A stretch of 59,277 nt of DNA, taken from the NCBI GenBank assembly GCA_910584575.1, contig CAJUBG010000021.1, positions 1 to 59,277 on the forward strand, written 5' to 3'. Positions 24,497 to 33,820 of the stretch are shown here, piece by piece; within the stretch, counting starts at the first letter, position 1; every line of letters begins with the position of its first letter. The notes beneath the pieces were generated by a model, which saw only the letters and a program-made list of their open reading frames with translations, was not told where the DNA came from and made no database searches. A program made the translations under genes and the position numbers. The DNA comes from an uncultured Dorea sp. GTDB taxonomy: Bacteria; Bacillota; Clostridia; Lachnospirales; Lachnospiraceae.

Positions 24497-26365
24497 CTAA
24501 CATTTATGTATTCTTTTCCATGCCATTTGGGTATACTCCTGCGACACAGGCTGGTAATCCGTAATCCCCTTCCCCTCATTGGGATGCCTGACGGAATACG
24601 CACAATCCGCGGCATAGAGGCCCACCAACATCACACAGCACCACATAAGCACACTTTTTTTGATTCCACGTATCCGGTTATCCAAAAGCGGCGCCGCAAC
24701 GTACACAAGCACCATACCCCCGATTCCAAACACTAACAGCCCCTCTGCACAGATTCTTCCGTTGAGGTTCAGGAAATATCCACTGTAATCCCACCACTTT
24801 TTCCCGTCATAGACCTTCTCCAGATAGTAGGACGTCCAGTATTCCACCATGCCGCACAGGAAAATAATACTGAAAAACTGCACCACAGGATGGTTACGCA
24901 CTCTGTTCAAAAGTGTAAGCAGCATCACCCCGCCTGCGCCGTAAATCGGAAGCCAAGGCCCGTGAAGCGTACCGCGGTTGACGAACACACCGTCCAGCAC
25001 CAGATGGATGCTCACCTCCCAACACCAGCCAATCATAGAGAAAAAGAAGAACAAAAGCACCAGCGACCAGACGGAATAATGGCGCATATAGTGTAACGTC
25101 TCCATCCGCTTGTGCTTCGCCTCCTCTGGAAAATGCGACAGCCTGCTCGGATAGGCTCTGCCCTCCACCACCTCCCTGCACATGCCAAGCCGCACCTGAA
25201 GCTCTCTGTTTTCCTCATAGCTTCGCGCTTCTTTTGAATCCCCCAGGAAAATGCCGAACCAGTCAGAGAGAACCCCTCTAATACCCTCCGGCTTCCCTGC
25301 GCCCTCCTTCTGCTCTTTTTTCCACTCAAACACATCTGCGTAAGCCTCCTTCAAAAGCTCGCCGGATGCCTTCTCGTACAAATAAGTATCATTCATAAGC
25401 TCAGCGTTTGGTATACCCGCAGCCTTCGCTTCCGCCCTCAGCTTTGCGTAATACTCACAGAACGCCGCCATCTGATAGGGAAGGGAATAGAATATCTCAG
25501 TAAGCCCAAGTGTAAACGCACCAAGGACACTCCATCCAAGAAAAGAACACTCCATGATAAAACATTCCCACTTATGCCCCCGCATCATTTTCCGTGAAAG
25601 CGTAATCGCCTGCCGCCCGCTGAGGTTCGGATTCTCCGCCAGAATATAGGGCACCAGATAGTAGGAATAATATTTGATGACCCCTCCTATAATCGTCAAC
25701 GACCACAAAAACCCATAGACAGTGTACACAAGCATTGCAAGGGATACCCGTATCCACCTCCTCACACGCAGCAAAAATGCAAACCTCTGAATTGGCAGCT
25801 TCTCGTAGCATCTGCTCTCAAGAAGCATCCTCGCGGAGATTACCATATAGGTATTGACCACCAGCAGATAGAAGCCGAACACTCCTGCAAAAGCAAGCAG
25901 CACCAGAAGCAGGCTTCCCAGGTTATTGGTCCCGAACAGGGAATTAATCCCTGACACAAACATCACGATAAAAGAACCTGACGTAACTCCATTGACCAGC
26001 TTAGACAGCGCGCCACGACTCCTGCCAAGAACACGATTGCCCTCCTTTGACCGTTCAATCTCCGCCTCCTTAATCTTCTCCGAGAGCTCACGCCCCTTTT
26101 CCGGGTCACCCATCAATATATTCTCCACCACATCCAGTATACCGACGCTTCCCATTGCTACTCTGGTATCTGCCTCTCCTTCTGAGCGCGCCCTTTCATC
26201 TACATCGGCAGCCGCCACATTGTCCGATGAATACATCCTCACAAAATTATCGAAGCTAGAGCTTTTAAGCCCCAGAAACACGGCGATAAGCCCTGTCATT
26301 ACAAGAATCATATAATGGCTTCTTACCGTCTGCCGCGCCCTGGCCTTCATCTCTTTTCTAGTCAT
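24497..26365 (-). CDS. DUF975 and CmpB (putative ABC permease family) fusion protein
   Basis: 622-residue integral membrane protein. Residues 1-330 match the DUF975 pattern (MTRKEMKARARQTVRSHY at the start, a first helix, a polar loop of about 80 residues, four helices, NPNLSGRQAITLSRKMMRGHK and the cytoplasmic tail); residues 440-600 match the CmpB family (FFSMIGWCWEVSIHLVLDG, NRGTLHGPWLPIYGAGG, YYLEKVYDGKKWWDYS). Each is usually a separate protein. GAGGAG precedes ATG 26365. The function of either domain is not known beyond membrane location, despite the ABC-permease name of the second. Confidence 0.78.
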   Translation of the reverse strand: MTRKEMKARARQTVRSHYMILVMTGLIAVFLGLKSSSFDNFVRMYSSDNVAAADVDERARSEGEADTRVAMGSVGILDVVENILMGDPEKGRELSEKIKEAEIERSKEGNRVLGRSRGALSKLVNGVTSGSFIVMFVSGINSLFGTNNLGSLLLVLLAFAGVFGFYLLVVNTYMVISARMLLESRCYEKLPIQRFAFLLRVRRWIRVSLAMLVYTVYGFLWSLTIIGGVIKYYSYYLVPYILAENPNLSGRQAITLSRKMMRGHKWECFIMECSFLGWSVLGAFTLGLTEIFYSLPYQMAAFCEYYAKLRAEAKAAGIPNAELMNDTYLYEKASGELLKEAYADVFEWKKEQKEGAGKPEGIRGVLSDWFGIFLGDSKEARSYEENRELQVRLGMCREVVEGRAYPSRLSHFPEEAKHKRMETLHYMRHYSVWSLVLLFFFFSMIGWCWEVSIHLVLDGVFVNRGTLHGPWLPIYGAGGVMLLTLLNRVRNHPVVQFFSIIFLCGMVEYWTSYYLEKVYDGKKWWDYSGYFLNLNGRICAEGLLVFGIGGMVLVYVAAPLLDNRIRGIKKSVLMWCCVMLVGLYAADCAYSVRHPNEGKGITDYQPVSQEYTQMAWKRIHKC

Positions 26366-26586
26366 AATTCTCCTCTTTTGTACACCTCTTAAGCGTAAAA
26401 AGAATTTCCTCCCCTTCACTTACTGCAAGCAAAACTCGCCACAATATTTTTTATCATACACGATTTTAGGAATAATGAAAATATTTTTTTAAGAATCTTA
26501 AGTGAAATTAAGAATATTATAAGATTAACACTTATGATACAATACATCTAAGAAGGATTTGCTAAATAGAAGGAAGTGATTGATAT

Positions 26587-27957
26587 ATGCAGTCTTTGCA
26601 AGTGGATTTTGGAAATGAAAATGTATCACGCAGTATTCTCTCTCTGACAGCTCCCATGCTGGCGGCGCAGCTTATCAACCTGCTCTACAACATCATTGAC
26701 CGCATTTACATAGGGAAAATACCAGGCGAAGGCACGCTTGCCTTAGCAGGGCTTGGACTCTGCTTTCCTGTGATTACCATGGTGACAGCCTTCTCCAACC
26801 TGTTCGGAGTGGGCGGCGCCCCTCTCTGCTCGATTGCAAGGGGAAAAAATGACAGGCCAAAAGCCCGGAAGATCATGAACAACGCTTTTTTTATGCTGAT
26901 TGTCATTGGAATACTCCTGACCCTTACCGGAATCGCATTTCATAAGCCCCTGCTTTTCCTGTTCGGTGCAAGCACCGCCACCTACCCCTATGCCTCAGGT
27001 TATATGGTTATCTACCTGCTCGGCACCGTTTTTGTAATGATTTCTCTTGGGATGAACCCCTACATCAACAGCCAGGGCTTCGCAAAGGTGGGCATGAATA
27101 CCGTATTGTTAGGCGCCGCCGCCAACCTCCTCCTGGACCCTGTTTTCATATTCCTGCTGCACATGGGTGTTAAAGGCGCAGCGTTAGCCACCATTATCTC
27201 CCAGTTCTTCTCCGCCGCATGGGTGCTTCGCTTCCTCACAGGGAAACAGGCTGAGCTGACCCTTGATTTCCATGGCTTCTCACCGGACTTCCCATGCATC
27301 TTTGAGGTGGCTAAACTTGGAGTCTCCACCTTCTGCATGGCGTTTACCAACGGATTAGTCCAGATTGTCTGCAACTTCATGCTTCAGACCTTTGGCGGGG
27401 ACCTCTACATCACCGTCATGACGGTCATAAGCTCTGTCCGTGAGATTGCACAGACTCCAGTGATGGCAGTCTCCGAAGGCTCGTCTCCCATCATCAGCTA
27501 CAACTACGGGGCTGGCAATACACGGCTGATGAGACGGGCAATCCGCTTCATGACCCGCTTAGGCTTCGCATATACGCTGGCAATCTGGGGGCTTTTCTCC
27601 GCCTTTCCGGAAGCCTTCATCCGTATATTTAACCACAACCAAGAGCTCATTGCCGCGGCATCCCCTTCCATGCACGTCTACTTTTTTGGATTTTTCATGA
27701 TGGCATTCCAGTTCGCGGGGCAGAGCGTGTTCAAGGCATTAAACAAGCCCAGGCAGGCAGTATTCTTCTCATTGCTTCGGAAAGTAGTGATCGTCGTACC
27801 GCTGACACTCCTTCTGCCGCGGCTCGGAAGCCTTGGCGTAACCGGCGTCTTTCTTGCCGAACCGATTTCAAATTTCATCGGCGGTCTTGCCTGCTATACG
27901 ACCATGTACGCAACGATACTGAAGCCTCTGAAAAAAACGAAGGAAGGGGCGCGCTGA
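26587..27957 (+). CDS. MATE family multidrug/sodium exporter
   Basis: 456 residues with 12 predicted helices, the normal MATE size. The N-terminal repeat carries SLTAPMLAAQLINLLYNIID (20 residues) and GLGLCFPVI, and the second half GSSPIISYNYGAGN and QSVFKALNKPRQAV, both diagnostic of the DinF/NorM-type exporters. GAAGGAAG lies 10 bases before the ATG. It is transcribed alone and converges with gpsA. Substrate not predictable; exported drugs, metabolites or cell-wall intermediates are all possible. Confidence 0.9.
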   Translation: MQSLQVDFGNENVSRSILSLTAPMLAAQLINLLYNIIDRIYIGKIPGEGTLALAGLGLCFPVITMVTAFSNLFGVGGAPLCSIARGKNDRPKARKIMNNAFFMLIVIGILLTLTGIAFHKPLLFLFGASTATYPYASGYMVIYLLGTVFVMISLGMNPYINSQGFAKVGMNTVLLGAAANLLLDPVFIFLLHMGVKGAALATIISQFFSAAWVLRFLTGKQAELTLDFHGFSPDFPCIFEVAKLGVSTFCMAFTNGLVQIVCNFMLQTFGGDLYITVMTVISSVREIAQTPVMAVSEGSSPIISYNYGAGNTRLMRRAIRFMTRLGFAYTLAIWGLFSAFPEAFIRIFNHNQELIAAASPSMHVYFFGFFMMAFQFAGQSVFKALNKPRQAVFFSLLRKVVIVVPLTLLLPRLGSLGVTGVFLAEPISNFIGGLACYTTMYATILKPLKKTKEGAR

Positions 27958-27966
27958 CCCCTTCCT
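27941..27966 (-). terminator. Terminator of the gpsA operon
   Basis: Stem of AGGAAGGGG with CCCCTTCCT (9 bp), 8-base loop; in the leftward direction it is followed by TCGTTTTTTT. It overlaps the last codons of the convergent MATE gene. Confidence 0.75.
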
Positions 27967-27976
27967 CACATAAACC

Positions 27977-28990
27977 TTATTCCTGCCAGTGCAAAGCCTG
28001 ATGCTCAGGTCTTCCGTCTCTGAGCATCAGCTCATTTACCGCCTCCCTTGGATCTTTTCCTTCAAACAGCACTTCGCTTACCTTATCAATAATCGGAAGG
28101 GACACGCCGTATTTCTGTCCAAGCTTCACCGCAGCCTTGGCGGAATAAACCCCCTCCACCACCATCTGCACCTCGTCCATGGCCTCCTGCATCGTCCTGC
28201 CCTGGCCAATGAGATACCCTGCCTTACGGTTACGGCTGTGGACGCTGGCACAGGTTACAATCAGATCCCCGATTCCCGTAAGTCCGGTAAAACTCTCCAC
28301 CGCGCCGCCCATCTTCACGCCAAGCCTGGCAATCTCGGCAATTCCCCTGGTGATGAGCGCAGCCTTGGTATTGTCTCCATAGCCCAGTCCGTCCGCGATT
28401 CCTGCTGCCAGGGCAATCACGTTCTTAAGAGAGCCTCCTAACTCCATCCCTCTCATATCCGGACTGATATACACCCTGAACACCTCGTTCATGAACATCT
28501 CCTGCAAATACTCGGCAATCTCCTTCTTTCTCGCGCCGATCACCACGATGGTGGGAAGTCCTCTGCCTACCTCCTCGGCGTGGCTTGGCCCTGACAAAAC
28601 CGCCACCTGGGCCTTTGGAATTTCTTCTTCAATCTGCTGAGAAAGGGTCATCAGCGTACTCTCCTCAATCCCCTTTGCCACATCCACGATGATCTGCCCC
28701 TCGGCCACATAGGGACTCATCTTACGCGCCGTACTCCTGGTAAACGGAGACGGTACTGCCAGCACGATGAAGTCCTTTCCCTTCACCGCCTCCTCCATAT
28801 CCGTGGTAAATAACATGTCCTCTGGAATCTCCACTCCCGGCAGCTTGCTTACATGCTCTCGCTTCTCGGAAAGCATCTTCACTTCATCTTCACTGATTGA
28901 CCATACGGTTACCTGGTGCCCATTCTTGGAAAGAAGAAGCGCAAGGGCTGTTCCCCAACTTCCCGCACCCATAATTCCTACATTTGCCAT
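27977..28990 (-). CDS. gpsA: NAD(P)-dependent glycerol-3-phosphate dehydrogenase
   Basis: 337 residues, normal length. The nucleotide loop GAGSWGTALA is at residues 7-16, the catalytic region KNVIALAAGIADGLGYGDN (with the active Lys) near 190, and TGIGDLIVTC near 250. It reduces dihydroxyacetone phosphate to sn-glycerol 3-phosphate for phospholipid synthesis and is followed in the pathway by PlsY, encoded 64 bases upstream in the same operon. ATG 28990 was chosen over an upstream frame because the Rossmann fold starts there and a GAGG site precedes it. Confidence 0.95.
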   Translation of the reverse strand: MANVGIMGAGSWGTALALLLSKNGHQVTVWSISEDEVKMLSEKREHVSKLPGVEIPEDMLFTTDMEEAVKGKDFIVLAVPSPFTRSTARKMSPYVAEGQIIVDVAKGIEESTLMTLSQQIEEEIPKAQVAVLSGPSHAEEVGRGLPTIVVIGARKKEIAEYLQEMFMNEVFRVYISPDMRGMELGGSLKNVIALAAGIADGLGYGDNTKAALITRGIAEIARLGVKMGGAVESFTGLTGIGDLIVTCASVHSRNRKAGYLIGQGRTMQEAMDEVQMVVEGVYSAKAAVKLGQKYGVSLPIIDKVSEVLFEGKDPREAVNELMLRDGRPEHQALHWQE

Positions 28991-29054
28991 AGTCCTCAAA
29001 TCCTTTCTTATTTTTCCCCTATTCTCTCTGTTCCCATCAGAAACCAACCTAACG

Positions 29055-29699
29055 TCACTGACTCTTTCCAACGCTTAACTTGTTTTCTGTTCCCGACAAA
29101 AGCCTCTTAATGTTCGCCCTGTGCTTAAAGAACGCCGACACCATCAGAAACGCGGCAATCCCGTACATCTCATAGAGATAATTCTGGGCTATGCCATACG
29201 CCCCACTCTGTCCAAGGTAGATAATCTCTCCCAGGTAGACAACCACCACTACAAGAGAGCCTAGAGACACGTATTTCGTTCCGGCCACAATCCCCAGGAA
29301 CACACACAGGCAGATAAGCACCATCCAGGCATTGGTCGTGCTAAGCAGCAGTCCGGCAGTCGTGGCAATCCCTTTTCCGCCCTTGAACTTCATATAAAAC
29401 GGATAATTATGCCCCAACACCGCCCCCATGCCTGCGTACATGGACAAAAGGGGCAGCATATCGCCGTGGCTGTCCCGGTAAATAAAACGCACCAGAAGCA
29501 CCGCAAACACACACTTAAAAGCATCTCCAAGCAGGGTCACCACACCTGCCCTCCATCCCATAGTCCTGAGCGCGTTCGTGGTTCCCGCATTACCGCTGCC
29601 CTTGCTTCGTATGTCTATATGGTGCAGCTTCCCATACAGATATCCTGTCTGCAAAAGGCCAAATACATACCCGATTAATACACTGACCAAACGTTCCAT
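29055..29699 (-). CDS. plsY: Acyl-phosphate:glycerol-3-phosphate acyltransferase
   Basis: 214 residues, membrane protein with about 5-6 helices and the three PlsY motifs: SKGSGNAGTTNALRT near residue 33, GHNYPFYMKFKGGKG near 97, and a later conserved helix. It transfers the acyl group from acyl phosphate to the 1-position of glycerol 3-phosphate, the first step of membrane lipid assembly. The three-base gap to der and the location before gpsA match a conserved Clostridia order. Confidence 0.95.
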   Translation of the reverse strand: MERLVSVLIGYVFGLLQTGYLYGKLHHIDIRSKGSGNAGTTNALRTMGWRAGVVTLLGDAFKCVFAVLLVRFIYRDSHGDMLPLLSMYAGMGAVLGHNYPFYMKFKGGKGIATTAGLLLSTTNAWMVLICLCVFLGIVAGTKYVSLGSLVVVVVYLGEIIYLGQSGAYGIAQNYLYEMYGIAAFLMVSAFFKHRANIKRLLSGTENKLSVGKSQ

Positions 29700-29701
29700 A
29701 A

Positions 29702-31030
29702 CTAACGCCCCTTTTCCTTTCTCTCTCTAATAAAGAATCTAAGCGAGGTACCACGAAAACCAAATGCTTCCCGAATCTTATTCTCAAGATATCTGGTATA
29801 AGAAAAATGCATCAACTCCTTGTCATTTACAAAGATGACAAATGTAGGCGGCTTCACGGATACCTGGGTGATATAGTAAAGCTTCAACCGCTTTCCCTTA
29901 TCCGACGGCGGCTGCTGCATTGCCACGGCCTCCGTCATAATCTCATTGAGAACGCCTGTTGCCACACGCAATGTCTGGTTCTCAAGCACCATATCAATCA
30001 TGTCATATAACTTGACGAGGCGCTGTCCTGTCTGTGCGGATACATACATAATCTCCGCATAAGGCATGAATGAAAGCACTCTGCGGACTTCATTCTCATA
30101 CTCCCGCATGGTCTTATCATTCTTCTCAATGGCATCCCACTTGTTGACCACAATAATAATTCCCTTGCCCCTCTCATGGGCAATTCCCGCAATCTTGGCA
30201 TCCTGCTCGGTCACGCCTTCTACGGCGTCAATCACCATAAGCACCACGTCCGCACGCTCTACGGCAGACACCGCCCGAATAATGCTGTAACGCTCTAACT
30301 CCTCCTTAATCCTGCTCTTGCGGCGAAGCCCGGCGGTATCGATAAACACATATTCTTTTCCGTTGTAAACAATATCCGTGTCGATGGCGTCCCTGGTGGT
30401 ACCGGCTATATCCGACACGATCACCCTCTGTTCACCCAGAAGCTTATTGATGATAGAGGATTTTCCCACATTGGGCTTTCCGATGATTGCCACCCGCGGT
30501 CTTTCGTCCTCCTCCTCGCTCTTGGCTCTCTGTGGAAAATATTTGATTACTTCATCCAGCATATCTCCCAATCCGAGCCTTGACGCCGACGACACCGGAA
30601 GGGGTTCGCCGATACCAAGGTTGTAGAACTCATACACATCCGGCATAAACTTCTCAAAGCTGTCCACCTTATTCACAACCAACAGAACCGGTTTTGCCGA
30701 ACGCCTCAGCATGTCCGCCACCTTCGAGTCCGCATCCACCAACCCCTGGCGCACATCCGTGAGAAATATGATCACATCCGCCGTATCAATGGCAATCTGC
30801 GCCTGCTCACGCATCTGCGACAGGATGATATCCTTGCTCTCCGGCTCGATTCCTCCTGTATCCACTAAGGTGAACTCTCGGTCAAGCCAGGAAACCTCCG
30901 CATAGATTCGGTCCCTGGTCACGCCCGGCGTGTCCTTGACAATGGAAATCATCCCGCCTGCCAGGGCATTAAAAAGGGTCGATTTTCCTACGTTGGGCCT
31001 TCCAACAATCGCCACTACTGGTTTACTCAT
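29702..31030 (-). CDS. der: GTPase Der (EngA), ribosome assembly
   Basis: 442 residues with two tandem G domains: GRPNVGKSTLFN at residue 8 with DTGG and NKVD, and GKPNVGKSSIIN near 183 with DTAG and NKWD, then the KH-like C-terminal domain (KLYYITQ, PPTFVIFVND, YLENKIREAFGF). This arrangement is unique to Der, which helps assemble the 50S subunit. Complete and of usual length. Confidence 0.97.
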   Translation of the reverse strand: MSKPVVAIVGRPNVGKSTLFNALAGGMISIVKDTPGVTRDRIYAEVSWLDREFTLVDTGGIEPESKDIILSQMREQAQIAIDTADVIIFLTDVRQGLVDADSKVADMLRRSAKPVLLVVNKVDSFEKFMPDVYEFYNLGIGEPLPVSSASRLGLGDMLDEVIKYFPQRAKSEEEDERPRVAIIGKPNVGKSSIINKLLGEQRVIVSDIAGTTRDAIDTDIVYNGKEYVFIDTAGLRRKSRIKEELERYSIIRAVSAVERADVVLMVIDAVEGVTEQDAKIAGIAHERGKGIIIVVNKWDAIEKNDKTMREYENEVRRVLSFMPYAEIMYVSAQTGQRLVKLYDMIDMVLENQTLRVATGVLNEIMTEAVAMQQPPSDKGKRLKLYYITQVSVKPPTFVIFVNDKELMHFSYTRYLENKIREAFGFRGTSLRFFIRERKEKGR

Positions 31031-31080
31031 ACTCTATCTCCTATTCTTTCTTGTCTCTTTTCTCCCTCTGTACACAGCCT

Positions 31081-32400
31081 TCAGACGCCAAGCACAGCGT
31101 CCACGAAGTCCTGTCCGCTTGATTTTACAATATCTACACGCACTTGTAAAGCATCTTCCACCTCGGAAAGAGTAATATCGTCCAGAAACACGTCCTCCCC
31201 GCTTCGGAGCATATTGCAGGGCAGCAACAGCCTCTCCCCTAAATCCCTGCCCTTAAGCTGCGCAATCAAATCACGCCCTGTAATCAGTCCTGACACTGTA
31301 ATCATCTCCCCGAAAAAATCATTGCGGATTGGATAAACAGAAATCCTCGTCCCTGGGTACTTGTCGCAAAGCCGCACCGCCATATCCTTAATATAGGGAT
31401 AGGCCAGAAGCCCTGTTGCCACAGAGACGCCTCTCGTTCTGCCGTCGCCTTCTGCCCTCTCATAAGCTCTCTTAAATTCATCTTTAAGCAGACGCAGCAT
31501 CCCCACGCCGTTTTCCAACTGAAGATACCCGTCGTACCGCCCCTCCTCAGGCAATTCTTCCCCTGCCAGGATATACCACTCGTCGCCTCCATGGATAAAA
31601 TGGATTCCATGTTCTTCATAAATGGAAGCCTGCCACCGATGTATGGTTTGAAGGACTTCTTTTGCATCCTCCCTGGTAAAGGCTTTTAAGGGATACAAGC
31701 CCTCCCGATACCTGGTAAGCCCTACCGGTACTACGGAAACACTCTGTAAACAGGGGATATACTTCTTAAGCTCACGGATGCTTCTTTCTAATTCCTCACC
31801 GTCATTGACGCCCTTACAAAGCACAATCTGCCCGTTCATCTGAATCCCGCCCTCATAGAGCCTGTCCACCTTCTTTAACGCCTCGCCCGCGAAACGGTTG
31901 TTAAGCATCTTGCACCGAAGGCCGGGATTCATGGTATGAAACGATATATTGATGGGCTCCAGATGGTAATTCACGATCCTGTCTATATCGTGGTCGCTCA
32001 TATTCGTAAGAGTCACATAATTCCCCTGGAGAAATGACAGCCTGGAATCATCATCCTTAAAATAAAGCGTCTCGCGCATACCTTTTGGCATCTGGTCAAT
32101 GAAGCAGAACATACACTTGTTCCTGCAGGAACGGTACTCGTCCATCAACCCCTGCTCAAATTCGATTCCCAAGTCGTCCTCATAATCCTTCTCAATCTCA
32201 AGCTCCCACTCCTCACCGTCAGGCTTCTGGATGAGAAGCGTCAATTCCTCATCATTCACAAAAAAATGATAGTCAAACACATCCTCGACCACATTTTCAT
32301 TGATGGAAATCAGCTTGTCTCCCGCTTCGATTCCCATCTCCTTGGCGATACTGCCCGGCAATACTCTCTTTATCACATGCTCATGCTTCTTTATACTCAT
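31081..32400 (-). CDS. PDZ / radical SAM / DUF512 protein
   Basis: 439 residues. Residues 5-60 form a small PDZ-like domain (VLPGSIAKEMGIEAGDKLISIN, cut here), followed by a radical-SAM core whose cluster cysteines are Cys92, Cys96 and Cys99 in SCRNKCMFCFIDQ, and a C-terminal DUF512 region (GDEWYILAGEELP, ETVSG-like end). The family is widespread in Clostridia, nearly always next to der, and its reaction is unknown. It lies 50 bases upstream of der and starts the operon. Confidence 0.9.
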   Translation of the reverse strand: MSIKKHEHVIKRVLPGSIAKEMGIEAGDKLISINENVVEDVFDYHFFVNDEELTLLIQKPDGEEWELEIEKDYEDDLGIEFEQGLMDEYRSCRNKCMFCFIDQMPKGMRETLYFKDDDSRLSFLQGNYVTLTNMSDHDIDRIVNYHLEPINISFHTMNPGLRCKMLNNRFAGEALKKVDRLYEGGIQMNGQIVLCKGVNDGEELERSIRELKKYIPCLQSVSVVPVGLTRYREGLYPLKAFTREDAKEVLQTIHRWQASIYEEHGIHFIHGGDEWYILAGEELPEEGRYDGYLQLENGVGMLRLLKDEFKRAYERAEGDGRTRGVSVATGLLAYPYIKDMAVRLCDKYPGTRISVYPIRNDFFGEMITVSGLITGRDLIAQLKGRDLGERLLLPCNMLRSGEDVFLDDITLSEVEDALQVRVDIVKSSGQDFVDAVLGV

Positions 32401-32440
32401 ATTTTACTCATTCTCCCTGGGCTTTAGCTTTCACAGCCTA

Positions 32441-32446
32441 AGTATA
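32441..32446 (-). promoter_or_regulatory. Extended -10 promoter of the radical SAM-der-plsY-gpsA operon
   Basis: Leftward TGC-TATACT (the hexamer is at 32446-32441) with the TG of an extended -10 just upstream; the -35 region is poor. About 40 bases before the gene start. Confidence 0.45.
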
Positions 32447-32506
32447 GCACATCCCTGACCCAATTTCCATACAATGTATTTTTCCGCATACTTATACAAT
32501 CAATAG

Positions 32507-32535
32507 TTGACCGTCCTTCCCCAAAATGTTATAAA
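32507..32535 (+). promoter_or_regulatory. Promoter of prs
   Basis: TTGACC (32507-32512), 17 bases, TATAAA (32530-32535): a good sigma-A match about 40 bases before the prs start codon, which has ATAGGAG upstream. Confidence 0.75.
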
Positions 32536-32576
32536 TATCTTAGGATTGTATCAACTAACACTTATAGGAGATTAAC

Positions 32577-33755
32577 ATGCCAAACATCAAATTAATGGAA
32601 ACGGCGCTTCCGATAGCGCCTCTCAAAATCGCGGCTCTGGATTCCTGTAAAGAGCTTGGACAAAAAGTGGACCAGTATATCGTACAGTTCCGCCAGGACA
32701 CGCTGCGGGAGTCTCTGGATTCTCCGCTTTTTTCCAGTTATCAACTGGATTCCTATCTGGTAGACTGTCAGTGTCCCCGCTTTGGCACTGGGGAAGCCAA
32801 AGGCCTGATTCACGAATCTATCCGCGGCAAGGACTTGTTCATCATTGTTGACGTATGCAATTACAGCCTGACCTACACGGTAGGCGGACACCTAAACCAT
32901 ATGTCTCCGGACGACCATTATCAGGATCTGAAACGAATCATCTCGGCAGCCAACGGCAAGGCCCACAGGTTAAATGTCCTCATGCCCTTCCTTTATGAGA
33001 GCCGCCAGCACAAACGCACCAAGCGGGAATCCTTAGACTGTGCCCTGGCTCTCCAGGAATTGACGGATATGGGCGTGGACAATATCATCACCTTCGACGC
33101 CCATGACCCCAGAGTGCAGAATTCCATCCCACTCCACGGCTTCGACAGCTTCAACCCGCCTTACCAGTTTATCAAAGCTCTTTTGCGGGCAGAGCCTGAG
33201 TTAATCGTGGACAAGGAGCACCTGATGATCGTAAGCCCCGACGAGGGCGCTATGCACCGCGCCATCTATTTTTCCAATGTAACCGGCGTGAACATGGGGA
33301 TGTTCTACAAACGCCGGGACTATTCCACCGTCGTGAAGGGAAAGAACCCTATCGTGGCACATGAATTCCTGGGGGACGATATTCATGGGAAGGACGTCAT
33401 TATCGTTGACGATATGATCTCCTCCGGCGAGAGTATGCTGGATGTGGCGAGGCAGATCAAGGAACGGGGCGCCAACCGCGTGTTCGTGTGCACCACCTTC
33501 GGGCTGTTTACAGAGGGCTTTGGAATCTTTGATGAATATTACAACAAGGGCTATATCAACCGCGTTATCACCACCAATCTGACCTATCTGCCGCCGGCAG
33601 CCTATGAAAAGCCCTACTTTGTTGTAGCGGACATGAGTAAATTCATCGCACTGATCATAGACTCCATGAACCACGATATTTCCATCGGGAAAGTCTTAAA
33701 TCCCACAGATAAGATTCATGGACTTCTGAAAGAGCATAACCGCAGGCTGACATAG
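32577..33755 (+). CDS. prs: Ribose-phosphate pyrophosphokinase
   Basis: 392 residues, of the longer clostridial type (usual bacterial Prs is about 315). The ATP region has FDAHDPRVQNSIP, and the PRPP-binding loop VDDMISSGESM lies near residue 280. It makes PRPP from ribose 5-phosphate and ATP for nucleotide, His and Trp synthesis. An N-terminal extension of about 50 residues separates it from the standard form, as in other Lachnospiraceae. Transcribed alone and ended by a strong hairpin. Confidence 0.92.
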   Translation: MPNIKLMETALPIAPLKIAALDSCKELGQKVDQYIVQFRQDTLRESLDSPLFSSYQLDSYLVDCQCPRFGTGEAKGLIHESIRGKDLFIIVDVCNYSLTYTVGGHLNHMSPDDHYQDLKRIISAANGKAHRLNVLMPFLYESRQHKRTKRESLDCALALQELTDMGVDNIITFDAHDPRVQNSIPLHGFDSFNPPYQFIKALLRAEPELIVDKEHLMIVSPDEGAMHRAIYFSNVTGVNMGMFYKRRDYSTVVKGKNPIVAHEFLGDDIHGKDVIIVDDMISSGESMLDVARQIKERGANRVFVCTTFGLFTEGFGIFDEYYNKGYINRVITTNLTYLPPAAYEKPYFVVADMSKFIALIIDSMNHDISIGKVLNPTDKIHGLLKEHNRRLT

Positions 33756-33767
33756 GCTGCGGGAAGG

Positions 33768-33815
33768 AAAAAGAGACTGCAAGGAACCATCTAGCGTTCC
33801 CTGTCAGTCTCTTTT
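33768..33815. terminator. Bidirectional terminator between prs and the deacetylase gene
   Basis: Long imperfect stem, AAAAGAGACTG... with CAGTCTCTTTT, central arms AGGAAC/GTTCCCT, flanked by A-run and T-run so that it can stop both converging transcripts. Confidence 0.85.
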
Positions 33816-33820
33816 GTAAT

